A stretch of 32,808 bases of DNA. It comes from Chloracidobacterium sp. Lineage in GTDB: Bacteria; Acidobacteriota; Blastocatellia; Pyrinomonadales; Pyrinomonadaceae. Below are positions 1 to 6,817 of this stretch, in pieces. The stretch covers positions 1 to 32,808 of the forward strand of contig JADJTD010000009.1 of assembly GCA_016711345.1 (NCBI GenBank). Reading direction: 5' to 3'. Numbering within the stretch: the stretch's first letter is position 1; every line of letters starts with the position of its first letter. The notes beneath the pieces are model-generated. The model had not been told where the DNA came from. It made no database searches and saw nothing but the letters and a program-made list of their open reading frames with translations. A program made the position numbers and the translations under genes.

Positions 1-156
1 CACTGTAAACCTGCGGTTTATGACGCCATGCAGAGCGCCTTCACAGTGGGGATTGCGCTGGGGATGCACTCTACGCCGACCGCCATTGATGAGGCGATTG
101 TCAATGGCGATCTGGAGGAGCTGCTCAAAGACGCTCTGTCGAAACTGATCGACTGA
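1..156 (+). CDS. C-terminal part of small acidic protein, cut by window edge
   Basis: These bases encode the last 50 or so residues of the same 96-aa protein that is complete at 14247-14537, ending in LLKDALSKLID. One base is missing near position 15 compared with the complete copy (CTGCGGTTT against CTGCGAGTTT), so the reading frame shifts at the very start. Its presence upstream of backbone A implies that whatever precedes the window ends with the same gene that ends cargo A. I do not recognise the family. The intact copy is short, acidic and probably all-helical. Confidence 0.6.
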   Translation, partial: HCKPAVYDAMQSAFTVGIALGMHSTPTAIDEAIVNGDLEELLKDALSKLID

Positions 157-168
157 TTGATATGCGAA

Positions 169-208
169 AGACGTAGCCTGTACGATTACAGGCTACGTCT
201 GTTTTTTT
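169..208 (+). terminator. Rho-independent terminator after the acidic small gene
   Basis: A perfect 13-bp stem (169-181 with 188-200) closed by a 6-nt loop is followed by GTTTTTTT. It starts 13 bp after the stop codon. The same hairpin is at 14550-14589, and a diverged version with an 11-bp stem is at 25886-25924. Confidence 0.9.
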
Positions 209-209
209 A

Positions 210-251
210 GTTACTTTTGTATTATAACATTTGTTATAGCATAAAAGTAAC
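210..251. promoter_or_regulatory. Nested palindromic operator upstream of RHH gene
   Basis: The outer arms GTTACTTTT and AAAAGTAAC enclose an inner TATAACA/TGTTATA palindrome. RHH repressors typically bind such dyads in front of their own gene, so autoregulation by the next gene is likely. The dyad is kept in copy B (14591-14632) and, with altered sequence, before the different RHH gene of copy C (25924-25976). Confidence 0.55.
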
Positions 252-365
252 ATTTTTGCAGTGAATATTACAAAACTGATCGATATTTTGAATACTGCAT
301 ATGCAGGTGATTATATTGTGAGCGTAAAACCTGCCCGATCAACAGAGGATGGAGATTATGAGCAG

Positions 366-593
366 ATGATGATTCTGGGAACTGAAGTGCAGCGGCGCAG
401 AGGTGGCATCACGCGGAATACTGAACAAATCGCCCTTCGCCTGCCTCATGAACTGAAAGCTGAAATTGACGGTCTTTCGGCCAGTCGCAGAATTTCGCGA
501 ACAACTATTCTACTCGAAGGCGCTCAACTGTTCATGCAACAATTTGCGGCGGAGAGGCGCAGTAACCATAGAAACGAAGCGCCCTGCTCGTGA
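366..593 (+). CDS. Ribbon-helix-helix (Arc/CopG-like) regulator, backbone A copy with indels
   Basis: This is a short DNA-binding regulator. The segment EQIALRLPHELKAEIDGLSA gives the RHH beta strand and first helix, and the second helix follows through TTILLEGAQLFMQQF. The homologous gene in copy B begins ATGAGCGAGATG. In this copy a G is missing (AGCAGATG), so that start runs into a stop. ATG 366 is the first in-frame start of the body, although an open frame also extends back to GTG 261. A second indel near 555 replaces the end ERAQ with a spurious tail. It lies between its palindromic operator and a terminator, so it is probably a single-gene autoregulated unit. Its target beyond its own operator is unknown. 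Confidence 0.7.
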   Translation: MMILGTEVQRRRGGITRNTEQIALRLPHELKAEIDGLSASRRISRTTILLEGAQLFMQQFAAERRSNHRNEAPCS

Positions 594-612
594 CAGCAGG
601 GCGTTTCTAAAT
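577..612 (+). terminator. Terminator after RHH gene
   Basis: A 9-bp perfect stem (580-588 with 595-603) has a 6-nt loop, is flanked by A-rich sequence on the left and followed by TTTC and a T-rich stretch. It is conserved in all three backbones, and in copy C it follows an unrelated RHH gene. Confidence 0.75.
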
Positions 613-811
613 CGTCGTTTTTTCTCATAAATATACATCGGTAATTATGACATATGTTATATAATAACACAAATTTCGATAATTTCGCGAAACGCCAGCC
701 GGATGGCCAGCGTTCCACGGATCTGGAGGGAGGGCATCCCTCTCCCCATTTTAACACACCTGACGCTAGTATAAAAACTTCGCATATTGAGCGGAGCGAA
801 CAGCGATCACA
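604..811 (+). promoter_or_regulatory. Conserved leader of the replication gene, with two hairpins
   Basis: TATAAT at 660-665 is a possible -10 box, though no good -35 was found. A nested symmetric hairpin follows at 691-714 (AACGC-ca-GCC-ggat-GGC-ca-GCGTT), then a G/C hairpin at 725-747. Nearly the same DNA lies at 14993-15175 and at 26332-26480, where it precedes an unrelated primase. It could be a regulatory RNA or origin. It could also be partly coding, because ATG 654 opens a frame that runs into the replication protein in A and, after one-base repair, in C. Confidence 0.5.
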
Positions 812-2941
812 GATTGCCCAATTTGCGGCCTGGGGCTTTACCTTCACTCTCTTAAATGGCAAAGTGCCCTTCACAAAGGGGTGGCAGAACCGGCCTTTTA
901 CCGCAGAAGAGGCCAGCCGTCACCCTGGCAATGCGGGCGTTCATGCCGGCACCCACAGTAACAACACTGTTTGGATCGACACTGACACCGGCTTTCCTCA
1001 TCTTCTCGACACGTTTCCCATTTTAAAAAACTCGCTCATTTCCTACCGCGACAACGCCCCAGAGCGGGGAAGGTGGCGATCCGCATAACTGATCGTCTCC
1101 CGTTGCGGCCAAAGCACGCCGGCCGGAGGAGAAACAACCCTTTGCCGAACTCCTATCTACGGGTAATCAGGCGGCGGTTGTGGGTACGCACCCATCCGGC
1201 GCCCTCTACCAAAACAATGGGCGGGCGCCTATCGAGATGACCTTTGTCGAGCTTGCCGACATTTGGCGAGCCTGGACAGGCGAGGAATTGACCGATACCA
1301 AAGCCGACAAGGCCAAGCGCCCTGCTACCTCCCAACCCATCGGTGATGCCACCACTAAGCCCACAGAACGCACGCATTCACAGAATAGCACGGCTGACCG
1401 AGTACGAGAGCACTGGACGGTTTTGGAAGTCTTGTGCCACTTTGTTGGCTGGGCGAAATGCGCAGTGAGCCAAACGGCGGATCCGTATTAGGTAACGGTG
1501 GGTTGCTCATTCAACCCAAGGGCGATATTTTCTATTCGTTCGCTGACAGTCGGGGCGGCGATGCCCTTGAATGCTGGGCATGGTGTACGGGCCTGAGCCG
1601 GGACCCAAGGGGCGGCGCTTTGTGGAAATGGCCCACTGACATGTTGCTGGTCAAAGGCATCGAAATAGAGCGCCCTACGCCGGCTGTTGACCTTCTTGCG
1701 CTGTGCGATGCCATCCTCACAACCGACTTAGGGCAGTTTGTTCCCGATGAACTGAAAGCCCAACGCAATGGCAAACCGGAATATCGCACGGCCTCAACCG
1801 ACCGCCAAATCATCACCCGGATTCTACAGATCGCGCAGTCGGTCGCACCGACAACGTTAGCATCAACGCCTACCGGGTAGTGCGGCGTCAATACGGACGG
1901 CGAAACCGTGCAAGCCAAGTCGCACAAGAGTGTAGAGCCGGTTTTACGGCGCCATGCAGCTATTTGATGCCCAGCCAACCGACAAACCAAATACCTGGAA
2001 TGTATCGATCAAAGTTGATATGATTACTTTTCCACTTGTAACACCAGTCTCTAGTGCTGCTAAGGTGGAAATCTAATCACATCAACTTTTTTACACTGGA
2101 TGAATGACGACGGGTTCAGTGGTGGCACGTCCCGTCACCAACGCCAAGCGGCGCGGCGGGCCTCCTGCGATGGTGGCGACGATACGTTCCATGCCTTCCT
2201 AGATAGCCTATTACCCGGGTTGCAAGCGTGTGGGATCCCGGTCGTTGACGGGTTGCTGAACGCCGGCGGCAGCGGCACAACTGTCGATGAACTGACCCAA
2301 TCATTTGGCCTCACCAAGTCGCTGGTGGCGACGATCATTCGCAAGTTGCGTGACATGGGCCTGATCGAGTCCCATCGTCAACATAAGGCGCCCTCTAGCC
2401 ATATCATCGAAGCCCACGCCTTTCCAGGTGCTACAGTTTCGCCGACAGGGAGTTTTCAGGACCTATAACGGCGGCCTTTGTCGCTGGGAACGGACCTTGG
2501 AACGGGCGCAAAATAGAGCAGAAAACGGCCTGCGACCTCGCCACCGTGGGCGCTGACACCACACAACTGGAGCGCAAGATCGCCCGCCTGACCGAACAGC
2601 GGCGCCGGGTGCGTGAGCAGCTCTACCCATCTATGAGTAATGACGACCTCAACAAATGGGCCTATACACCGCTCTATCTACCGCCGGCGGGCGCCGAAAC
2701 AAGCGCCGACTATGCCGGAACCGACCGCTGGCCCGGTATCGACTGACAGAACTAACCGGCCGCCTAACCCTGTCGGAGTCGGAATTTGCCGAGCTGGTAG
2801 AGTTAAGCGATATGTTGGGCGCTAACATCCCCTTTGCTGACAATCATTTGGGCGCAATACTATCGCAAACAAGCGGACATTGCGCAGATCATCACAACCA
2901 CCTGTCGCTTGGCGGATGACGAGGCGGTGAAGGCACTATGA
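654..2941 (+). pseudogene. Prim-Pol type replication protein, copy A broken by several frameshifts
   Basis: This is the same gene as the intact one at 15176-17347. The frame is interrupted around 1070, 1430-1490, 1840-1890, 2080, 2430-2520 and 2690-2750 by one- to three-base differences, many of them in short homopolymers. The N-terminal frame from ATG 654 to 1088 reads smoothly into the primase domain (SQIAQFAAWGF). This suggests copy A keeps the correct sequence there while copy B has lost two bases. The DTD catalytic motif (WIDTDTG) is present. Whether it is a true pseudogene or consensus error cannot be decided from sequence alone. The pattern of single-base indels favours error. The stop overlaps the next start (ATGA). 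Confidence 0.75.
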
Positions 2942-3143
2942 CAACCTATAGATGCCCCACAGCGCGCCGCCTGGCCATGTTGCGCAAAGCCTGCGCCGGC
3001 GCTACGTGCCCCACAACCCGCGCCATGGTGCGGCGGTTGATGGCCGGCTGGTGGCCAGCCACACCAAGCTCAGAAAAGCCCGCGAGAGGAGCGTGAAAGG
3101 CCCATTTTCTTCGTCGTTTTTCGTCAAATCACACCGAAATTGA
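2938..3143 (+). pseudogene. Small basic protein, copy A with one-base deletion
   Basis: The start ATG overlaps the replication gene stop. Copy A lacks one A at about 2990 (CGCAAAGCC against CGCAAAAGCC in B). The conserved frame RRRYVPHNP...VDGRLVASHTKLRKARERSVKG resumes after it. Read without correction it would stop at 3096. The encoded protein is short and strongly basic, compatible with nucleic acid binding. I do not recognise the family. Confidence 0.5.
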
Positions 3144-3149
3144 TACAAT
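3121..3149 (+). promoter_or_regulatory. Promoter of the 78-aa gene
   Basis: TCGTCA (3121-3126) and TACAAT (3144-3149) are separated by 17 bp, predicting a start about 28 bp before the ATG at 3184. The TACAAT box recurs in other promoters of this window (10416, 22757). The promoter sits inside the end of the small basic gene and is conserved in B (17525-17553). Confidence 0.5.
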
Positions 3150-3183
3150 TACTATTCGTGTAGTAGTGTTGCGTAGGTGGTGT

Positions 3184-3420
3184 ATGGCTGAAAAACTGAG
3201 AAAAAAGGTTTTTTGTACGGGTGATGCTGCTCTGGATCTAATCTATGCCGTTGTGCGTCAAGTGCGCTTGGACATTCATTATAATGCAGAGATGACAGAG
3301 AAAGACGTGCCGCCGGCTGAGTTTTTAGACGAATTTCTTGACGGCGCTCGTGACAATCAGAGCGTGATCGTGCCGCAACGCAAAGCGCCAGCAAAGCACC
3401 GTGGACGGTGGCACGCATAG
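3184..3420 (+). CDS. Conserved hypothetical 78-aa protein
   Basis: The start at MAEKLRKKVF is chosen over an in-frame upstream start because AGGTGG lies 7-8 bases before this ATG. It is a mixed-charge soluble protein with an acidic middle (PPAEFLDEFLDGARDNQ) and a basic tail (KHRGRWHA). It shows no membrane segment and no motif I recognise. It forms a monocistronic unit between its own promoter and a strong terminator. Copies A and B differ by real substitutions (VRLDIHYNAEM against ARLDIHFNAVM) without frame damage, which suggests the protein is maintained. Copy C carries the B allele but is frameshifted. Confidence 0.7.
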   Translation: MAEKLRKKVFCTGDAALDLIYAVVRQVRLDIHYNAEMTEKDVPPAEFLDEFLDGARDNQSVIVPQRKAPAKHRGRWHA

Positions 3421-3466
3421 CCATAGGCTGACCTGTCATCTGTTGAAAATAATATTTTATTGCGCC

Positions 3467-3504
3467 GGTGCGCGGATCTTCTTGAGATCCGCGCACCCTT
3501 TTTT
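3467..3504 (+). terminator. Strong rho-independent terminator
   Basis: A perfect 12-bp GC-rich stem (3467-3478 with 3486-3497) with a 7-nt loop is followed by CTTTTTT. It is present in B (17871-17906) and C (30186-30221), where the left arm is two bases longer than the right. Confidence 0.9.
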
Positions 3505-3527
3505 ATTTTACGGACTGGAGAATGGAT

Positions 3528-3572
3528 ATGTTACCAGCACTGCAAGGTGAAAGAGGATCGGTGGCCCCATGA
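3528..3572 (+). CDS. 14-codon leader ORF coupled to the next gene
   Basis: ATG 3528 is preceded by GGAG at 7-nt spacing and encodes MLPALQGERGSVAP. Its TGA overlaps the ATG of the following gene (ATGA). The following gene has only a weak ribosome site of its own, so translational coupling is likely. The same ORF and overlap are at 17931-17975. Copy C keeps the peptide text with a two-base loss before it. I see no amino-acid bias of the type found in attenuator peptides. Confidence 0.5.
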   Translation: MLPALQGERGSVAP

Positions 3573-4303
3573 CAGCAAACCTGTGGGACCGGCAGCCGTG
3601 GGACACTGATACGTCCTACTACATCTTTCAAACCTACTACCTACCCATGCAGCCCAACGAGCGCACGCTGGCCGATGCATACCGCAATTACCGATTATCA
3701 AAAGGTCTATTGAAGACAACGCCGGCAGGCGCGCTCATCAATGCCCCAGGCGCTTGGAAGAACTGGAGCGAAGGCCGCACACCAAAAGGCCACAAGCCAG
3801 CCGGCACGGTCTTTGAAAATAGCATAGGCTGGCCAGCGCGTGCCCGCGCCTATGACACCCATCTAAGCGAGCAGGCGCGCAAGGCAGAAGAAGAGCTGTG
3901 GAAGCAACGCCAACTCCAGATACGGCAGAAGGAATGGGACGCCGCCGAGGAGCTTTGGGAACGCTCTAAGCAGATGAGGCGGGCGCCGGTGTTTCGTCAA
4001 ACTGTGACAGATGTTTTGGCGGAAGATGGAAAGACAATCAACCGTACCATCATCATAGAGCCGGCTGACTGGAAAGAAGCAGACGTAGCGCGCACAGTGG
4101 AAGAGGCCAGCCGGTTGGCGCGCAAGTCTGCCGAGATGGATCAAGAGAAGGTGAGTATAGGCGACTGGCGGCAAGAGTTAGCCCAAGCCGGCATCGATCC
4201 GGACTTCTTCTATGGCCTTTTGGTGGCAGCCATCGCAGCGCAGGAAGCCGGTGTAACGCAGCAGCATGTATTAGAGCTTGTTCGTTCAGCAGCAAATAAA
4301 TAG
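3569..4303 (+). CDS. Terminase-small-subunit-like / HTH DNA-binding protein, 244 aa
   Basis: The N-terminal part (residues 20-100) has features of small-terminase or homeodomain-like phage proteins: NERTLADAYRNYRLSKG, then APGAWKNWSEG, then WPARARAYDTHL. This W-x-RA-x-AYD pattern is common in such proteins. Residues 100-145 form a charged helical coiled-coil region, and the C-terminus is helical and hydrophobic (DPDFFYGLLVAAIAAQEAG). It is probably a DNA-recognition protein for replication or packaging, but the assignment rests on pattern memory only. Copy A is the only intact copy. The start overlaps the leader ORF. A patch at about 3700-3810 differs strongly at the DNA level from B and C but changes few residues. 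Confidence 0.6.
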   Translation: MTANLWDRQPWDTDTSYYIFQTYYLPMQPNERTLADAYRNYRLSKGLLKTTPAGALINAPGAWKNWSEGRTPKGHKPAGTVFENSIGWPARARAYDTHLSEQARKAEEELWKQRQLQIRQKEWDAAEELWERSKQMRRAPVFRQTVTDVLAEDGKTINRTIIIEPADWKEADVARTVEEASRLARKSAEMDQEKVSIGDWRQELAQAGIDPDFFYGLLVAAIAAQEAGVTQQHVLELVRSAANK

Positions 4304-4317
4304 ACAGGAGAGAGAGT

Positions 4318-4773
4318 ATGTCATTGAAGGCAGTGCAACAACAGTACAACGAAGCCCTTGCAAAACTACAGGAGTTAGATCGGGCTATTTCCGAAGCGGT
4401 AGCCGCCAATAGCCAAGTCGGCTACATCGTTGATGAGAGCCAGATCCGTTTTCAGCGCCGCCGGCACGCTGAGGTAGTTGATATGCATCGACGGACGCTG
4501 CAGGATCATCTCAACCGAAAAGATGAACTGGAAGGCCAGATCGAAAAACTGCGGGCTGAGCTGAAACGGTGGCAGCCTAACATGCCTGAACGATTGCTGC
4601 AAGTGGACAGCGACATTGCAGCAATCCATGCGACCCTTGGGCGGTACTACCCGTTTTTAGTGGAACAACTGAGAAGCGCCGCTATCCACGTCAGTGGCGT
4701 TTTGCAGCACTATCGCGGCCTGTGTGACCGCTTAGCCGACTGCGAAAAATCATTGCAGCAACTTCTAGCGTAG
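4318..4773 (+). CDS. Coiled-coil protein, 151 aa
   Basis: This is a soluble, highly charged, helical protein. Residues 5-32 and 45-85 form probable coiled coils (HLNRKDELEGQIEKLRAELK). It has no signal peptide or membrane segment. GGAG lies about 9 bases upstream of the ATG, 14 bases after the preceding stop, so it is probably co-transcribed with the terminase-like gene. The translation is identical in copy B, the best conserved gene of the backbone. The function is unknown. A structural or complex-scaffolding partner for the upstream DNA-binding protein is plausible but only inferred. Confidence 0.7.
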   Translation: MSLKAVQQQYNEALAKLQELDRAISEAVAANSQVGYIVDESQIRFQRRRHAEVVDMHRRTLQDHLNRKDELEGQIEKLRAELKRWQPNMPERLLQVDSDIAAIHATLGRYYPFLVEQLRSAAIHVSGVLQHYRGLCDRLADCEKSLQQLLA

Positions 4774-4902
4774 TGAGTGTTGAAACTGGCTTGCAGAAAC
4801 CGGCCTATTTTCAATGAAACAAGGTAGGTCGGTATGTTTCTATGTTTTGCGATTTTATGCAAATGGTGACCTTCCTATTGATTCAGGCAAAAAGGGTGCT
4901 GT

Positions 4903-5438
4903 ATGAAGTATCTAGCCCGCTTTTCCTGCTGATGGCCCTGGCCGCCGGCTGTGGTGGGAATGAAATAGACGCAAGCGAGATGAGTTCCCTTGTGTCTACC
5001 ACAGATGGCGCGAACGGCATGGTGTTTTACTTTGATAATCGCTCGCAGTCGCTCCAGGGCACCTACTTCTATCCATACATAGCGCAACGGGGCGATGACT
5101 TTTGGCTAAGGCTAAAAATCATCTATCGGCCTGACACGCTCGTCTTTATTGAAAAGTACGTTGTGACCACGCCGGATCGCACTTTCACCATAGAGCCGAA
5201 TCTTGACCGGCTTGGCGAAACGGTAGAGGTAGACTGGATTGATGGAAAGTCGGTCGAGAAATTTGACGGCTTTGTTGCTGACAAGGATCTGGAGATGCTT
5301 AGAGCCGTGGCCACGTCGCCGGCAACGGAGGTCCGCTTTGTTGGGTCACAGGGCGAAGGCAGCGTTACCCTGACTGAAACGGAGCGTAAGATCGTGGCAT
5401 CGATCTTGGCAGCCTATGAGACGATGATCGAGCAGTAA
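4903..5438 (+). pseudogene. Lipoprotein, copy A with a one-base loss in the signal peptide
   Basis: Copy B encodes an intact 178-aa lipoprotein. Copy A has CTAGCCCGC where B has CTAGCCGCGC, so the frame opened by ATG 4903 ends early, while the rest (LFLLMALAAGCGGNEIDAS...) remains open to 5438. The loss is a single base in a GC run, so it may be a consensus error. A hairpin with 8 of 9 pairs (4799-4807 with 4825-4833) lies in the 130-bp gap upstream and may regulate this gene. Confidence 0.7.
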
Positions 5439-5516
5439 CAACACTACACTACAGTTGTATGATTAAAGTCTGATTTTGTACAACAAAACCATCATACAAC
5501 TGTAGTGTAGTGTTGT
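5438..5516. repeat. 26-bp perfect inverted repeat with 27-nt spacer
   Basis: Bases 5438-5463 and 5491-5516 are exact reverse complements. The spacer contains the palindrome TTGTACAA. It begins inside the lipoprotein stop codon. It lacks a T-run, so it is not a simple terminator, although read-through RNA would fold into a very stable hairpin. It is conserved exactly at 19836-19914 and recognisably at about 32140-32217. Confidence 0.9.
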
Positions 5517-5525
5517 GTATCTATA

Positions 5526-5567
5526 AATAAGAAGAGGTGATCGACATGTCGATCACCTCTTCTTATT
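5526..5567. terminator. 42-bp perfect palindrome, bidirectional terminator
   Basis: Two 21-base arms meet without a spacer (AATAAGAAGAGG...CCTCTTCTTATT). It sits exactly between the forward lipoprotein gene and the stop codon of the reverse gene at 5570, with A-rich and T-rich flanks on both sides, as expected for a terminator serving convergent genes. Confidence 0.8.
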
Positions 5568-5569
5568 CC

Positions 5570-5872
5570 TCATTCGATTTTATCAAGGCTGGCTACATAT
5601 TCCTGCAAACTACCTTTATACAGCAGGCGTCCTTTGTGCTTGAGTGACAACCCGTCACGCTCGTACCATCGTTCATACAGGTACTGCTGTGAACTGTTAC
5701 CACGCACTGATAAGCGATCCTCGAAGTAATGGCCAGGCGCCAAAAGCTTTTCCTCTGGACTGGCTTCCTTCGCAAAGGGCGCTATGTCGGTCAACTCCTG
5801 CTGTAGCGCTGCAATCTCATCCCGGTTTAGGTCTGCGAGTAATTCACGAATCTTATTGAGTTTACTTTTCAT
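5570..5872 (-). CDS. Conserved hypothetical 100-aa protein
   Basis: This is a small soluble protein with a helical N-terminal half (LNKIRELLADLNRDEIAALQ) and an aromatic, basic second half (QQYLYERWYERDGLSLKHKG). The two-part layout resembles small regulators, but I recognise no family. It is transcribed opposite to the rest of the backbone, ending at the palindromic terminator. TACAAT on the reverse strand (5917-5912) is a likely -10 box. Copy A is intact. Copy B lacks one base near 20133 and changes frame, and copy C has several indels and a GTG in place of ATG. Confidence 0.6.
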   Translation of the reverse strand: MKSKLNKIRELLADLNRDEIAALQQELTDIAPFAKEASPEEKLLAPGHYFEDRLSVRGNSSQQYLYERWYERDGLSLKHKGRLLYKGSLQEYVASLDKIE

Positions 5873-6081
5873 TGTGCCTGTCCCCTGTTTGCAATCGGTC
5901 TATGTGTGTCTATTGTATCATATTTACACACACACTACTTGACGATTGCTCTACGATGTGTGTGTAGATTCACTAAAAAAGACACACAATCAGGGCAAAA
6001 AGAAACCGGCTGAAGCGTTCCCCCGAAGCGACCGAAGCCGCACGCAACAAGCCGGTTATGTGGATTATAACGCAGTGTGGG
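5873..6081. other. Intergenic end of the backbone, candidate recombination junction
   Basis: No gene is supported here. The region holds TGTGTGT/ACACACA runs around the reverse promoter and an 8-bp inverted repeat (6004-6011 with 6050-6057, AACCGGCT and AGCCGGTT) enclosing CGAAGC-type repeats. It ends at AACGCAGTGTGGG, where copies A and B diverge completely. Different integrase genes lie just beyond in both copies, which makes it a candidate for an attachment or other recombination site. Copy C contains it up to the window end. Confidence 0.45.
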
Positions 6082-6142
6082 GAGTGGTGCAAGCCGGCGC
6101 CCTGGGGCCGCGGAAAAGTGTGAAAAAGTAAAATAGGTGTGG

Positions 6143-6167
6143 CTATAACCCTAAAGGTTATAGTTTT
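6143..6167. terminator. Hairpin terminator at the end of the reverse integrase operon
   Basis: An 8-bp perfect stem CTATAACC/GGTTATAG (6143-6150 with 6156-6163) is followed by TTTT on the plus strand and by a T-rich stretch on the minus strand. It lies 6 bp beyond the stop of the reverse gene at 6173. Confidence 0.5.
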
Positions 6168-6172
6168 GGGCC

Positions 6173-6508
6173 TCACCTGGTGGCTCTCCTGATTTGTTCG
6201 ACAATAAACGTAAAATCCTCTATGTCTAATCTACTGCCATGAAAACAATGATCGCCCTCGTCATAGTAGACCTTTGCCCCCTGGAGCCGAGCCGCAATGG
6301 CGCGGCCTTCGCTTTCGGGGATGACCACGCCGCGCAGATAGACGGCTGTGATGGTCCCTAGATTGGGCAAACGTTCTATACGCAGCCCATACCAGCCGGT
6401 AAGGGGATCGAAATAGATGCGGCGCCGGCCATGCTTCGCCCACTCACTACCCAACTGTGTAAGCGCAGCGAAATCGATGTTTTCGTCTAAAGTAGTGTGA
6501 TGGTCCAT
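6173..6508 (-). CDS. Hypothetical 111-aa protein next to the integrase
   Basis: The protein starts MDHHTTLDENIDFAALTQLG. It has a mixed alpha/beta look, with YFDPLTGWYGLRIERLP and VYLRGVVIPESEGRAIA. There is no signal peptide or membrane segment. It follows the 65-aa gene by 3 bp on the reverse strand and is the last gene of the integrase operon. It has no counterpart in cargo B. I do not recognise it. Small genes at this place in mobile elements are sometimes excision factors or anti-host proteins, but nothing here shows either role. Confidence 0.65.
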   Translation of the reverse strand: MDHHTTLDENIDFAALTQLGSEWAKHGRRRIYFDPLTGWYGLRIERLPNLGTITAVYLRGVVIPESEGRAIAARLQGAKVYYDEGDHCFHGSRLDIEDFTFIVEQIRRATR

Positions 6509-6511
6509 AGC

Positions 6512-6709
6512 TCACCTGGTGGCCGGCGCCGGCCGGGCCTGGTCCCATGCCTGTTCAGCCTTGCGCCTGGCATCGGTGCGGAGCTGTCCAGCAACCCACA
6601 GCAACGCTGCCAACTTGCCCACGAGATAATCACGCTCCTCTGGGCCGGCATCGGCCATCATGCCGATGATCAATTCGATTTCTCGTTCAAGCTCATTCCT
6701 ACTAACCAT
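6512..6709 (-). CDS. Small integrase-associated helical protein, 65 aa
   Basis: It begins MVSRNELEREIELIIGMMAD and is helical and charged. The gene next to integrase B (20535-20744) has the same place, size and opening pattern M-x-S-[RK]-N-E-L, so the two are probably homologous. Both lie just downstream of the integrase on the same strand. This conservation next to two different integrases suggests an accessory role in recombination (excisionase-like or integrase partner), which is inference. It has no recognisable HTH. The tail is Pro/Ala rich (DQARPAPATR). Confidence 0.6.
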   Translation of the reverse strand: MVSRNELEREIELIIGMMADAGPEERDYLVGKLAALLWVAGQLRTDARRKAEQAWDQARPAPATR

Positions 6710-6817
6710 CGTTCTGTCCTCTTTTCTATCCTATGAAAAACGGGGCGCCCTGCGACGAAAGGCGCCAGCCTGGTACCAAATGACCTTGAAACGCAAATAG
6801 GGGCGTTCTGTGCGGTT

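Larger units (their letters stand above)
1..6081. repeat. Backbone copy A (large direct repeat)
   Basis: This stretch matches 14381-20478 nearly base for base, with scattered one- to three-base indels and a few substitution patches. The match begins at the window edge, so the true left end is not visible. It stops abruptly after AACGCAGTGTGGG, beyond which the two copies have unrelated sequence leading into two different integrase genes. A third copy lies near the right end. It holds the replication protein, a set of small proteins and several long inverted repeats. Confidence 0.95.

Noticed and set aside
4842..4902. Upstream extension of the lipoprotein in copy A
   Set aside because: It arises from a missing T in the copy A spacer combined with the frameshift. 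Copy B shows a clean signal peptide start.
5438..5516. Terminal inverted repeats of a tiny transposon
   Set aside because: Only 27 bases lie between the arms, no target duplication is seen, and the position is constant in all backbones.
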